Shown: piece by piece, positions 22,996-31,250 of the stretch
Position numbering within the stretch: position 1 is the first letter of the stretch
How the letters are laid out: the number at the start of each line of letters is the position of its first letter
Assembly: GCA_023269615.1 (NCBI GenBank)
Contig: JAHFSY010000044.1
Coordinates: 1-35,247, forward strand
Reading direction: 5' to 3'
DNA: 35,247 nucleotides
DNA from: Verrucomicrobiota bacterium
GTDB lineage: Bacteria; Verrucomicrobiota; Verrucomicrobiia; JABWAM01
The notes under the pieces: model-generated
The model's database searches: none
What the model saw: only the letters and a program-made list of their open reading frames with translations
Told to the model about the DNA's origin: nothing
Program-made: the position numbers and the translations under genes

Positions 22996-23643
22996 TCATG
23001 GCTCCGACAGGTCGAATTCGTCCTTCCGGCGTTCGCGTTCGAGTTCCGCAAATGCGTTCATCAATTCCGTGCCGCACAATTCCATGTCGCGAATCATTTC
23101 ATTCTTGCGCCACACAAGATAATTGTACGCCACGTAAGCGCATACCGCCGCGGCCAACCCCATGCCCGTGGAAGCCAGGGCCTCCCACACGCCCTCCGCC
23201 AGGTCGGTCGCACCAGTCAGCTTGCCCGTCTCCTGGATTTTTCGAAACGCACGGATCATTCCAAACACCGTGCCGATCATTCCCAGCAACGGCGTCACCT
23301 GCGCCACAGTCCACAAGATGGGCAGATTTTTTTCAAGGCGTCGCTCTTCCTGGATCGCCACCGACTCGATGGCCTCGTGAATTTCCGAACGACTCCGGTC
23401 GTGGCGCAAAATCGCCGTCCGCGCCACCTGGGCGACAGGACCCGGTGCGTCGTCACAAATCGCAATCGCCTCCACATGATTGTTGCGACGGATGCAATTG
23501 CGAATCCCCTTCAAGAAATCCCCAAGCGCGATCTGCGCACGATGAAAATGAACAAACCTCTCGGCAAAAACAGCCATGCCAATCAGACTCGCCAGAAGGA
23601 TAAACCAAACCATCACTCCGCCATTTGTAAACAAGGCAAACAT
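22996..23643 (-). CDS. exbB: ExbB/TolQ/MotA-family proton channel protein
   Basis: 215 residues starting at the ATG 23643. A first membrane span (GVMVWFILLASLIGMAVFAERFVHFHR) is followed by a cytoplasmic loop with conserved RSEIHEAIESVAIQEERRLEKNL. Two more spans follow: ILWTVAQVTPLLGMIGTVFGM and the region TGMGLAAAVCAYVAYNYLVW with the Gly/Ala/Thr-rich channel motif. It is the first gene of the exbB-exbD-tonB-like set, divergent from nusA with a 185-bp intergenic region between them. Confidence 0.93.
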   Translation of the reverse strand: MFALFTNGGVMVWFILLASLIGMAVFAERFVHFHRAQIALGDFLKGIRNCIRRNNHVEAIAICDDAPGPVAQVARTAILRHDRSRSEIHEAIESVAIQEERRLEKNLPILWTVAQVTPLLGMIGTVFGMIRAFRKIQETGKLTGATDLAEGVWEALASTGMGLAAAVCAYVAYNYLVWRKNEMIRDMELCGTELMNAFAELERERRKDEFDLSEP

Positions 23644-23724
23644 GGGTGGAAAATTAATCGCAAAACCCCTTCATCATCAAGTATTTATGCGGATAAAGTT
23701 TTTCAATTTCATGCATCAAAAGAG

Positions 23725-23753
23725 TTGACGGAGTGTCGATCAAACTTTAGAGT
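23725..23753 (+). promoter_or_regulatory. Sigma70-type promoter of nusA-infB
   Basis: TTGACG (23725-23730) and TAGAGT (23748-23753) are separated by exactly 17 bp, the best -35/-10 pair in the window. Transcription would start near 23760, giving a leader of about 69 bases that contains the hairpin at 23784-23805. Confidence 0.65.
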
Positions 23754-23783
23754 GTCAGACCCTAGGATTTACGTGTTGGTTGC

Positions 23784-23811
23784 AAAGTGGGCAAAAGCCC
23801 ACTTTTTTATT
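23784..23811 (+). terminator. Terminator-like hairpin in the nusA leader (candidate attenuator)
   Basis: A 9-bp perfect stem AAAGTGGGC/GCCCACTTT (23784-23792 with 23797-23805), loop AAAA, followed directly by TTTATTT. It has every feature of an intrinsic terminator but stands between a good promoter and the nusA start, 18-24 bases before the ATG, so it must be read through for nusA to be expressed. Placement of a GTGGGC/GCCCAC hairpin just before the first gene of the nusA operon is also known for the rimP leader RNA of proteobacteria. It may also weaken ribosome access. Confidence 0.78.
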
Positions 23812-23828
23812 TCCCTGAAAGGCTCACC

Positions 23829-25136
23829 ATGAATGGCGAACTGATAGCATTATTGGAGTATTACGAAAAGGAAAAAGGCATCGAAAAGGAGACGATGGTC
23901 AAGGCCATCGAGGACGGGATTGCTGCGGCTGCGCTCAAGCGGAAGGATGAGGCCACGCGCGGCCTTCAGGTGACCATTGATCGGAAGACCGGCACCATTC
24001 GTGCCTCGGTAAAGTTGATCGTCGCCGATCCATCGCGCGATCCCCATTCGGAAATCCCCCTGCTCCGCGCCCGGCGCTTCAAGCCCGACGCCAAGGTGGG
24101 CGACGAAGTACAGGTTGACCTCGATCCCAAGGACTTCGGACGGATCGCCGCGCAGGCCGCCAAGCAGGCCATCATGCAGCGCCAGCGTTCCGCCGAAAAA
24201 GAACGTATTTTTGTCGAATTCAAGGACCGCGTCGGCGACATCGTCAGCGGTGTCGTGCGCCGATTTGAACGCTCCGATGTCTTCGTGGACCTCGGCAAGT
24301 TTGAAGCCAAGCTGCCAAGCCGCGAACGCGTCTCCACCGAGGAGTACCAGATGGGCGACCGCATCCGAGGCTACGTTCTTGCCGTGGAGAATGATTCCCA
24401 CGGCCCGGAAATCATCCTCTCCCGCAGCCATCCCAATTTTGTGCGCCGACTCTTTGAACTCGAGGTCAGCGAAATCGCCGACAAGACCGTCGAAATCAAG
24501 AATATCGCCCGTGAAGCCGGATTTCGCACCAAGCTCGCAGTCGCCTCGCGCGATGACAAGGTGGATCCCGTGGGCGCATGCGTCGGCATGCGCGGCGTCC
24601 GCGTGAAAAATATCGTTCGCGAACTCAACGGCGAGAAAGTGGACATCATCCGCTGGTATCCCGACATCAAGGAATTTGTAAGCGAGGCCATGAAGCCCGC
24701 CAAGATCAAGTCCATCGACCTCGACGAGCCCAACAAGCGGATCATCGTCCGCGTGGCCGCCGAGGAGCTTTCCCTCGCCGTCGGCAAGCGCGGGCAAAAT
24801 GCCAGGCTCACTTCCAAGCTCACCGGCTGGCACGTTTCAATCGAGAAGGACGAGGCCGGCGAGGCCGCGTTTGCGGACAAGCTCAGCCAGGTAACCGTGG
24901 TGCTCGCGCAAAGTCTCGGAATCCCCGAAACCATCGCCTCCGCCCTCGTGCACGCCGGCTTCTCCAGCATCGACGCCATTCAAACCGCCGCGCCGAGCGA
25001 CCTTGAACAGATTCCCGGAATCACCGCCGACCAGGCGAAGGCGATCTTCGACCTGGCTCAACGCAGGATCAGTGAAAACGCTCCGACGGGCGCTGTCCCC
25101 GCCGCGGCTGAAACAACAGTACCCGCCGCCTCCTGA
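23829..25136 (+). CDS. nusA: Transcription elongation/termination factor NusA
   Basis: 435 residues from the ATG at 23829. The N-terminal RNA-polymerase-binding domain (about 1-125) contains [19 protein letters not shown]. An S1 domain (about 130-200) includes [28 protein letters not shown]. Two KH domains follow (about 205-340) with the signature [21 protein letters not shown] and [17 protein letters not shown]-terminal helix-hairpin-helix region (about 355-415) ends in [16 protein letters not shown]. NusA modulates pausing and hairpin-dependent termination and is known to regulate its own operon. rimP, usually the gene before nusA, is absent; infB follows after 11 bp. Confidence 0.97.
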   Translation: MNGELIALLEYYEKEKGIEKETMVKAIEDGIAAAALKRKDEATRGLQVTIDRKTGTIRASVKLIVADPSRDPHSEIPLLRARRFKPDAKVGDEVQVDLDPKDFGRIAAQAAKQAIMQRQRSAEKERIFVEFKDRVGDIVSGVVRRFERSDVFVDLGKFEAKLPSRERVSTEEYQMGDRIRGYVLAVENDSHGPEIILSRSHPNFVRRLFELEVSEIADKTVEIKNIAREAGFRTKLAVASRDDKVDPVGACVGMRGVRVKNIVRELNGEKVDIIRWYPDIKEFVSEAMKPAKIKSIDLDEPNKRIIVRVAAEELSLAVGKRGQNARLTSKLTGWHVSIEKDEAGEAAFADKLSQVTVVLAQSLGIPETIASALVHAGFSSIDAIQTAAPSDLEQIPGITADQAKAIFDLAQRRISENAPTGAVPAAAETTVPAAS

Positions 25137-25147
25137 TCCAACAACTC

Positions 25148-27358
25148 ATGCCTACCAGCACCAGGAAAAGTCCCGCACCGGGAAAGAGCGCGCCGAAACC
25201 GGCGGCAACCAAGGCGTCCAAGCCCGTCGCAGCTGCCAGGCCCAAGCCCGCGACATCAGCCAAGGCCAGCCCCGCGAAGGAAAAAGAGGCTCCAAAAAAA
25301 TCAGCCAAGGCTGTGAAGGCAACGCCCTCTTCCGCTGCCATTCTTCCACCTGCCGTCACGCCAGCTCCTTTGCCGACCAGGACGGATCCAAAGCCTGCGC
25401 CGGTTGTTTCCATTCCCGATGCCAACACGGATTCGCCCCCTCCTCCCTCTGCCCGGCCGGAGCCGAAGGTTGAAACGGTTGCACCACCGTCGCCGGAGCC
25501 GTCTCCTGTTTCCGTCTCCCCTGCACCAGCAAAAGCGGCTGTGAAACTTGATGACCACATCATCCATCTCAAGCCGCCCATCATCGTGAAGGATCTCGCC
25601 GCACGCATGGCCATCAAGCCGTTCCAGCTCATCAGCGACTTGATGCAGATGAAAATCCTGGTTTCAATCAACCAGCCGGTCGAACCCGAGATCGCACGCA
25701 AGCTCTGCGAAAAACACGGCTTCAAGCTCGAACTCGAGCGCCGCGGCGAACACCCGGTCAAACCCGTCGAAGCTCCCAAGGAGGAACCCAAGGCTGCGCC
25801 CGTCGCCCCTCGTGCGGAAAATCTGATCGGGCGCGCCCCCATCGTCACCATCATGGGACACGTGGACCATGGAAAAACTTCCCTGCTCGACGCCATTCGT
25901 AAAACTAACGTGGTCGCAGGCGAAGCCGGCGGCATCACCCAGCACATCGGCGCTTACGACGTCTCCGTCCCATCCCAAGACAAAAAATCGCCGCCACGAA
26001 CCATCACCTTCCTTGATACCCCGGGCCATGAGGCCTTTACCGCCATGCGTGCGCGCGGAGCGAATGTCACGGACGTTGTCATTCTCGTCGTCGCCGCCAG
26101 CGAAGGCCTGATGCCGCAAACCATCGAGGCAATCCACCACGCACGGGCGGCCAACGTGCCCATCCTCGTCGCCCTCACCAAGATGGACCTCGATGCCGCG
26201 CAAAAGATGAAGGAGCGCGTCAAGAAGCAGCTTCAGGAACATGACCTTGCCGCTGAAGATTGGGGTGGCAAGACCATCACGGTCGAAGTCTCCGCCACAA
26301 AAAAAACCGGCATTGACCAGCTTCTCGACATGATTTTGCTCCAGGCTGAAATGATGGAACTCAACGCCGAGCAGGAATGCCCGGCCGAGGGAAGCGTGAT
26401 CGAGGCACAAATGGAAGCCGGGCGCGGCTCGACCGCCACGGTCCTCGTTCGCAAGGGAATACTCCAGCTCGGTGACGCCGTGATCGTCGGCCCTCACTGG
26501 GGCAAGGTCAAGGCGCTCATTGATGACAAGGGAAAGATGGTGAAGCAGGCATGCCCTTCTACTCCCGTGAAAATCGTCGGCCTTTCCGGCGTCCCGGTCG
26601 CATGCGCAACGTTCCGCGTGATGGAATCGGACGTGGAAGCCCGCACCCATAGCGAGAAGGAGCACGAGTCCATGCGCTCCCAAAAGCTCGAAGCGCCCAA
26701 ACGCCTCACCCTCGAGGACCTTCTCTCCACCACCGCCGACAGCCGCAAGACGCTCAAGCTGATTCTCAAGGCCGACGTCCAGGGTTCATGCGAAGCCATC
26801 ATCCAGTCCCTCGGCAAATTGCCCAGCGACAAGATCAATGTGGACATCATTCACACCGCCGTTGGGCCGATTTCCGAAACGGACGTCCTCCTCGCCACCG
26901 CCTCCAAGGCTCTCATCGTTGGTTTTCAGGTCAAGGTGGACAACTCGGCCGCCGACACCGCCAAGCACGAAGGCGTGCAGATCCAGCTCTTCCGCATCAT
27001 CTACGAACTCGTGGACAAGGTGCGCGAATTCATGAGCGGCATGCTCGACCCTGACACCAAACTCACCAGCCTCGGCCTCGCGGAGGTCAAGCAGTCCTTC
27101 GCGATCTCCAAGGGCGGCGCCGTCGCCGGCTGCATCGTCACCCAGGGACGCATCGAGCGCAAGGGACGTGTCCGCGTCCTGCGCCGCAAAAATGTAATCT
27201 TCGAAGGCGGCATCTCCAACCTGCGCCGATTCCAGGACGATGTCAGCGATGTCCGCACCGGCCTCGAATGCGGCATCCGCCTCGACGGCTTCAATGATTA
27301 CGAGGTTGGCGATGTGATCGAAGTCTATCACATCGAGAAAATCGCCCAGAAGCTCTGA
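25148..27358 (+). CDS. infB: Translation initiation factor IF-2
   Basis: 736 residues, at the short end for the family. An Ala/Pro/Lys-rich N-terminal tail (about 1-135), the IF2_N module (about 138-200: [20 protein letters not shown]), then the GTPase domain. This has G1 GHVDHGKT (about 237-244), G3 DTPGHEAF and G4 TKMD (344-347), where the usual first residue Asn is Thr. Domains II, III and IV follow, with IV ending [19 protein letters not shown]. It delivers initiator tRNA to the ribosome. Usual downstream partner genes (rbfA, truB) are absent; the coding sequence is followed within 17 bases by a REP-like hairpin. Confidence 0.97.
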   Translation: MPTSTRKSPAPGKSAPKPAATKASKPVAAARPKPATSAKASPAKEKEAPKKSAKAVKATPSSAAILPPAVTPAPLPTRTDPKPAPVVSIPDANTDSPPPPSARPEPKVETVAPPSPEPSPVSVSPAPAKAAVKLDDHIIHLKPPIIVKDLAARMAIKPFQLISDLMQMKILVSINQPVEPEIARKLCEKHGFKLELERRGEHPVKPVEAPKEEPKAAPVAPRAENLIGRAPIVTIMGHVDHGKTSLLDAIRKTNVVAGEAGGITQHIGAYDVSVPSQDKKSPPRTITFLDTPGHEAFTAMRARGANVTDVVILVVAASEGLMPQTIEAIHHARAANVPILVALTKMDLDAAQKMKERVKKQLQEHDLAAEDWGGKTITVEVSATKKTGIDQLLDMILLQAEMMELNAEQECPAEGSVIEAQMEAGRGSTATVLVRKGILQLGDAVIVGPHWGKVKALIDDKGKMVKQACPSTPVKIVGLSGVPVACATFRVMESDVEARTHSEKEHESMRSQKLEAPKRLTLEDLLSTTADSRKTLKLILKADVQGSCEAIIQSLGKLPSDKINVDIIHTAVGPISETDVLLATASKALIVGFQVKVDNSAADTAKHEGVQIQLFRIIYELVDKVREFMSGMLDPDTKLTSLGLAEVKQSFAISKGGAVAGCIVTQGRIERKGRVRVLRRKNVIFEGGISNLRRFQDDVSDVRTGLECGIRLDGFNDYEVGDVIEVYHIEKIAQKL

Positions 27359-27374
27359 GCAGTTTGTTCAATTT

Positions 27375-27400
27375 GTAGGAGCCGACGCCGTCGGCGACCG
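27375..27400 (+). repeat. Solo REP-like hairpin, subfamily D
   Basis: GTAGGA head followed by the perfect stem GCCGAC/GTCGGC (loop GCC) and the trailer GACCG, as in the units at 14996-15081. It lies between the convergent infB and gpmI genes. Confidence 0.72.
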
Positions 27401-27443
27401 GGAATCAGGGGGCTCTTCCAGTGCGGAATGCGGATCAATTCTC

Positions 27444-29030
27444 TCACTCCTTGAGCAAACTTCGCCCCGTCATCTCCTTCGGCGCTTCCAGCCCCATCAT
27501 TTGCAACATCGTCGGGGCCACATCGGCCAGGCGCCCCCCGCCCCGCAGTTTCGCCCCCTTGAAACGATCGTCCACCACGATCATCTCCACGTCGTTCAGC
27601 GTATGACTCGTGTGCGGGCATTGGTGAATGGGATCGTACATCTGCTCGCAATTCCCATGGTCCGCCATCACCACGGCCGAGCCGCCGATCTCTTTCACCG
27701 CACCCATCACGCGTCCCACGCATGCATCCACTGTCTCCACTGCCGTGATCGCTGCGGGCAATGAACCCGTGTGCCCCACCATGTCGGTGTTCGCAAAGTT
27801 GATCACCACCAGATCGTACTGACGGCTCAAAATCCGCTTCACACTTTCATCACACACACCCTGCGCCGACATCTCGGGCTGTAGATCATACGTGGCGACC
27901 TTCGGCGAGGGCACGATGCTCCAATCCTCGCCCGAAAACGCCTCGTCCCGGTAATCGTTGAAGAAAAAGGTCACGTGCGGATATTTTTCTGTCTCCGCGC
28001 AGCGAAATTGTTTCAACCCCAGGTCACTCACATACATGCCAAGAATGTTGTGCATCTTCGGTGGCTTCATGAAGATCGGATGCACCGGAACGCCATGCTC
28101 GTATTCCGTCATCGTCGCAAAATAGAGTTTCAACAACTTCATGCGTGAAAATCCGGCAAAGTCCGGTTGCATGAACGCCCGCGTGATCTCGCGCGGACGG
28201 TCCCCGCGAAAATTCGCAAAAATGATGGCGTCCCCGTCGGCAATCAACCCGATCGGTTTTCCATCCGCACCCACCACATTCGACGGTGCAACAAACTCAT
28301 CTCCGTGCATCGTCGGAATACTCGGGTTGGCGTAATAATGTTCCAGCGCCCCGGTCGCGTTGCGAACCTTGAACCCGCCGCCCGACACCATGCAATCGTA
28401 CGCGCGCTGGACGCGATCCCAACGCTTGTCACGATCCATGCTGTAATAACGCCCGCACACCGTCGCAATCTTCCCAACTCCAAGTTTCGCGCAACGTTCC
28501 TCGACCTGCATGATGAATCCTTTCCCCGAAGTCGGCGGCGTATCACGTCCATCCGTGATTGCATGGATAAAAACCTCCTTCAGTCCAGCCCGCTTCCCCA
28601 ATTCCACGCAGGCGACCAGGTGATCAATCGTCGCATGCACCCCCGCGTCGGACACCAGTCCCATCACATGCAGCCTTCCGCCGTTCTTCTTCACAAATTC
28701 CACCGCGCCCGCGGAAGCCGTATTCTTGAAAAAGGTGCCATCACGGACCGTCTTGTCAATCCGCACAATCTCCTGGTCCACAATCCGACCCGCACCAATG
28801 TTCTGGTGCCCGACCTCGCTGTTCCCCATCACGCCCGCCGGCAACCCGACGTCAAGCCCGCACGTCTTGACCAGAACATGCGGATACTCGCGCATCAGGC
28901 GGTCATCCACGGGATGTTTCCCGAGAAAGACCGCATTGAACTCATTATGCGCCGGATTGGGATTGGAGCCCCATCCATCGCGAACAATCAAAACAACGGG
29001 ATGGCATGTGCGGGATGGCATGGCAGGCAT
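27444..29030 (-). CDS. gpmI: 2,3-bisphosphoglycerate-independent phosphoglycerate mutase
   Basis: 528 residues from the ATG at 29030; ATG 29021 is also possible. An alkaline-phosphatase-fold enzyme with N-terminal VVLIVRDGWG (metal Asp D18), the phosphorylated Ser S71 in VMGNSEVGH, and ITDGRDTPP, FANFRGDRPREI and NFANTDMVGHTG (second metal site). The C-terminal VVMADHGNCEQM and PHTSHTLN carry the other metal ligands. The usual length is about 510-540 residues. It interconverts 3- and 2-phosphoglycerate in glycolysis and gluconeogenesis, with Mn2+ as the usual metal. There are no other glycolytic genes beside it. Confidence 0.96.
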   Translation of the reverse strand: MPAMPSRTCHPVVLIVRDGWGSNPNPAHNEFNAVFLGKHPVDDRLMREYPHVLVKTCGLDVGLPAGVMGNSEVGHQNIGAGRIVDQEIVRIDKTVRDGTFFKNTASAGAVEFVKKNGGRLHVMGLVSDAGVHATIDHLVACVELGKRAGLKEVFIHAITDGRDTPPTSGKGFIMQVEERCAKLGVGKIATVCGRYYSMDRDKRWDRVQRAYDCMVSGGGFKVRNATGALEHYYANPSIPTMHGDEFVAPSNVVGADGKPIGLIADGDAIIFANFRGDRPREITRAFMQPDFAGFSRMKLLKLYFATMTEYEHGVPVHPIFMKPPKMHNILGMYVSDLGLKQFRCAETEKYPHVTFFFNDYRDEAFSGEDWSIVPSPKVATYDLQPEMSAQGVCDESVKRILSRQYDLVVINFANTDMVGHTGSLPAAITAVETVDACVGRVMGAVKEIGGSAVVMADHGNCEQMYDPIHQCPHTSHTLNDVEMIVVDDRFKGAKLRGGGRLADVAPTMLQMMGLEAPKEMTGRSLLKE

Positions 29031-29073
29031 TGAATCGGAACAGAACGACTTGTTCCAAGCCAAAATTCAGAAT

Positions 29074-29145
29074 GTAGCCGAATTCGCCAGAATTTGGCCT
29101 CCCCCCAATCCCCGCATCCCGCCAAACTCTGGCGAGTTCGGCTAC
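29074..29145. repeat. Inverted pair of REP-like hairpins, subfamily A
   Basis: Left unit GTAG (29074-29077) plus the stem CCGAATTC/GAATTTGG. The right unit on the opposite strand ends CTAC at 29142-29145; the arms match in 22 of 24 positions. A single copy of the same unit is at 5226-5249. It lies between the divergent gpmI and yceI genes. Confidence 0.8.
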
Positions 29146-29214
29146 TTCAAGGGAAAGCTGGATTCTGTCATGACAATACGATAGATTTCGAGACCACCAA
29201 AAAAAGGAGCCCCC

Positions 29215-29793
29215 ATGAACCGCACCCAGCTGAAATCCATCCTCATCCTCCTCTCCGCCGTCGCGCTCGTCGCTTCGGTGGATGCCAAGCCCGATACCTA
29301 CACCGCCGATGTAGCTCATTCATCCGTCGAGTTTCACGTCACCCATTTCTTCAGCAAGGTCGCGGGGCATTTCAACAAATTTGAGGCCACGCTCACCGTG
29401 GACAAGGACGCGATGGAATCCAGCAGCGTCAAGGCTGAGATTGACATCACAAGCGTGGACACCAGCCAGCCGAAACGTGACGCCCATTTGCAGGGTGCTG
29501 ATTTTTTTGACGCCGCAAAATTTCCAAAGATGACCTTTCAAAGCAAGAGCTGGAAGAAAACCGCGGATAACGAATACGAGGTCGCAGGTGATCTCACTCT
29601 TCACGGCGTCACCAAACCCGTGACGCTGACCGTCAAGAGCCTTGGCTTTGGCGAGGGAATGAAAGGCGTGCAGCTTTCCGGCTGGTCCGCCACCACGAAA
29701 ATCAAGCGTTCCGAATTTGGAATGACCGGCAGCATCCCCATGGTGGGCGACGAAGTTGAAATCAGCATCAACGTCGAGGCGCACAAGCAGTAA
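29215..29793 (+). CDS. YceI-family periplasmic lipid-binding-like protein
   Basis: 192 residues, with ribosome-binding site AAAAGGAG at a good distance. Signal peptide of about 24 residues (LKSILILLSAVALVASVDA). The YceI lipocalin-like beta barrel follows: YTADVAHSSVEFHVTHFF, DKDAMESSSVKAEIDITSVD, LQGADFFDAAKFPKMTFQS, DLTLHGVTKPVTL and the ending GDEVEISINVEA. Members bind isoprenoid or other lipophilic molecules and are induced by base or stress in some bacteria; the ligand here is unknown. The TGTCATGACA palindrome at 29166-29175, about 40 bases upstream, could be an operator. The stop codon abuts that of the convergent miaB. Confidence 0.93.
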   Translation: MNRTQLKSILILLSAVALVASVDAKPDTYTADVAHSSVEFHVTHFFSKVAGHFNKFEATLTVDKDAMESSSVKAEIDITSVDTSQPKRDAHLQGADFFDAAKFPKMTFQSKSWKKTADNEYEVAGDLTLHGVTKPVTLTVKSLGFGEGMKGVQLSGWSATTKIKRSEFGMTGSIPMVGDEVEISINVEAHKQ

Positions 29794-31137
29794 TCAGTCC
29801 AGGATATCCGGCGCGCCGAGCAGCGTGAACCCGATCGCCTCCTCGATTCGCACCCGCATCAGCTGCCCCTGGTGACGCTCGCCGCCCGGGAAAACCACAA
29901 TCCGGTTCTGCCGCGTCCGCCCCATCATGCGCGCATCGTTCCTCTTGCTCACGCCTTCCACGAGGATTTCTTTCTCGGTCCCGACATCCGCCGCAAGCTT
30001 GCGCTTCATGCTGTCATCAATCACCGCAAGCAGCTCCTGGTTCCGCAGCTCTTTCTCCCCCTCGGAAAGCTGACCGTCCATCGTCGCCGCAGGCGTGTCT
30101 TTCCTCGGTGAGTAACGGAAGATATATGCCTGGTCGAATTGCACCTCCCTCGCCAATTCCAGCGTCTCTTGAAACTCCGCCTCGGTCTCGCCCGGAAACC
30201 CCACGATGATATCCGTCGTCACCGCGATGGAGGGTTCGCGCGAGCGAAGGCTTTCCACAATCCTTTTGAACTTCTCAACCGTGTAAGGCCGATGCATCGC
30301 CTTCAGCACACGGTCCGACCCCGATTGCACCGGCAGGTGCACGTGCTCGCACACCTTGGGCAGCCGAGCCACCGCCTCGATCAGGTCCTCCCGAAATCCG
30401 CTCGGATGCGGCGACGTGAAACGGATGCGCTCGATCCCTTCCACCTCGTTCACCGCCTCGAGCAACTGCACGAACGGCGTCATGCCGTTCACAACGGGGA
30501 ATTCATGACGCCCATAAAAATTCACGATCTGCCCGAGCAGCGTCACCTCCCTCACGCCCCTCTCCGCCAACCCGCGCACTTCCGCCACGATTTCTAAAAT
30601 CGTCCGACCCCGCTCTTCGCCCCGGGTGCTCGGCACGATGCAAAACGTGCAATGCATGTTGCACCCCTGCATGATCGAGACGAACGCCGTCACCTGGTTC
30701 GGGTTCAGCACATGGTCACGGATCGTGCCCTGGCTTCCCTTCTCCTCCACCGTGTCGAAAATCTTTTTTCGCGCCCCATTCACCCCGCGCATCCCCTCGA
30801 CATGATCCACCACCCGGTGAAAACGTTGTGTTCCAACAACGAGGTCCACATCGGGTAAACGATCCAGAAGATCCTGCCCTCGACTCTGCGCCATGCATCC
30901 CATGAAACCCAAAACAAGCCCGGGCTTTTCGCGTTTGAGCTGCTGCAGCCGCCCCATGTTCCCGATCGCCTTCTGCTCCGCCTGGTCGCGCACGCTGCAC
31001 GTGTTCAACAAAATCACATCCGCCTCCGCTTCGCTCTCCGTCAAGTCATAGCCGCGCTCCTGGAACTGGCGCGCCACCTGCTCGGAGTCGCGCTCGTTCA
31101 TCTGGCAGCCATACGTCCTGATGTAAACCTTCGGCAT
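29794..31137 (-). CDS. miaB: tRNA-2-methylthio-N6-dimethylallyladenosine synthase MiaB
   Basis: 447 residues from the ATG at 31137, with AAGGTG as ribosome-binding site. An N-terminal UPF0004 domain carries the three Cys of the auxiliary cluster: C11 in YGCQMN, C47 in NTCSVR and C81 in MGCMAQ. The radical-SAM CxxxCxxC motif is complete at C159, C163 and C166 (CNMHCTFC). A C-terminal TRAM domain follows (about 380-440). MiaB adds the 2-methylthio group to i6A37 in tRNAs reading UNN codons. Relatives MtaB and RimO are less likely given the PSTRGEERGR and LLGQIVNFYG motifs. It runs on its own, divergent from the VWA cluster. Confidence 0.95.
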   Translation of the reverse strand: MPKVYIRTYGCQMNERDSEQVARQFQERGYDLTESEAEADVILLNTCSVRDQAEQKAIGNMGRLQQLKREKPGLVLGFMGCMAQSRGQDLLDRLPDVDLVVGTQRFHRVVDHVEGMRGVNGARKKIFDTVEEKGSQGTIRDHVLNPNQVTAFVSIMQGCNMHCTFCIVPSTRGEERGRTILEIVAEVRGLAERGVREVTLLGQIVNFYGRHEFPVVNGMTPFVQLLEAVNEVEGIERIRFTSPHPSGFREDLIEAVARLPKVCEHVHLPVQSGSDRVLKAMHRPYTVEKFKRIVESLRSREPSIAVTTDIIVGFPGETEAEFQETLELAREVQFDQAYIFRYSPRKDTPAATMDGQLSEGEKELRNQELLAVIDDSMKRKLAADVGTEKEILVEGVSKRNDARMMGRTRQNRIVVFPGGERHQGQLMRVRIEEAIGFTLLGAPDILD

Positions 31138-31179
31138 GACACCTTCATACCAAAACGCCCTCCAATCATCCACCTGCTT

Positions 31180-31223
31180 ATGACAACTTTTTTACAAATC
31201 CTTTACGGCATCATGACAACCTG
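31180..31223 (+). promoter_or_regulatory. Four-unit 11-bp-periodic repeat upstream of the VWA-kinase-regulator cluster (candidate operator)
   Basis: Units start at 31180, 31191, 31202 and 31213: ATGACAACTTT, TTTACAAATCC, TTTACGGCATC, ATGACAACCTG. All four have T at position 2 and AC at 4-5; the outer two share ATGACAAC, exactly 33 bp apart. On the minus strand the outer units read GTTGTCAT, similar to the TGTCAT core of PhoB-type boxes, which also repeat with an 11-bp period. Recognition by the OmpR-type regulator at 34926 is inference. Confidence 0.45.
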
Positions 31224-31250
31224 CCCGTCGATCCGGGCGATGCTTCCACC

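Noticed and set aside
22458..23603. Long open frame on the plus strand antisense to exbD and exbB
   Set aside because: Arg/Pro/Ser-rich shadow translation; the minus-strand operon is well supported by motifs and overlapping start/stop codons.
5881..29145. CRISPR array reading of the palindromic repeats
   Set aside because: The repeats are scattered between genes, differ in sequence and have no regular spacers or cas genes.
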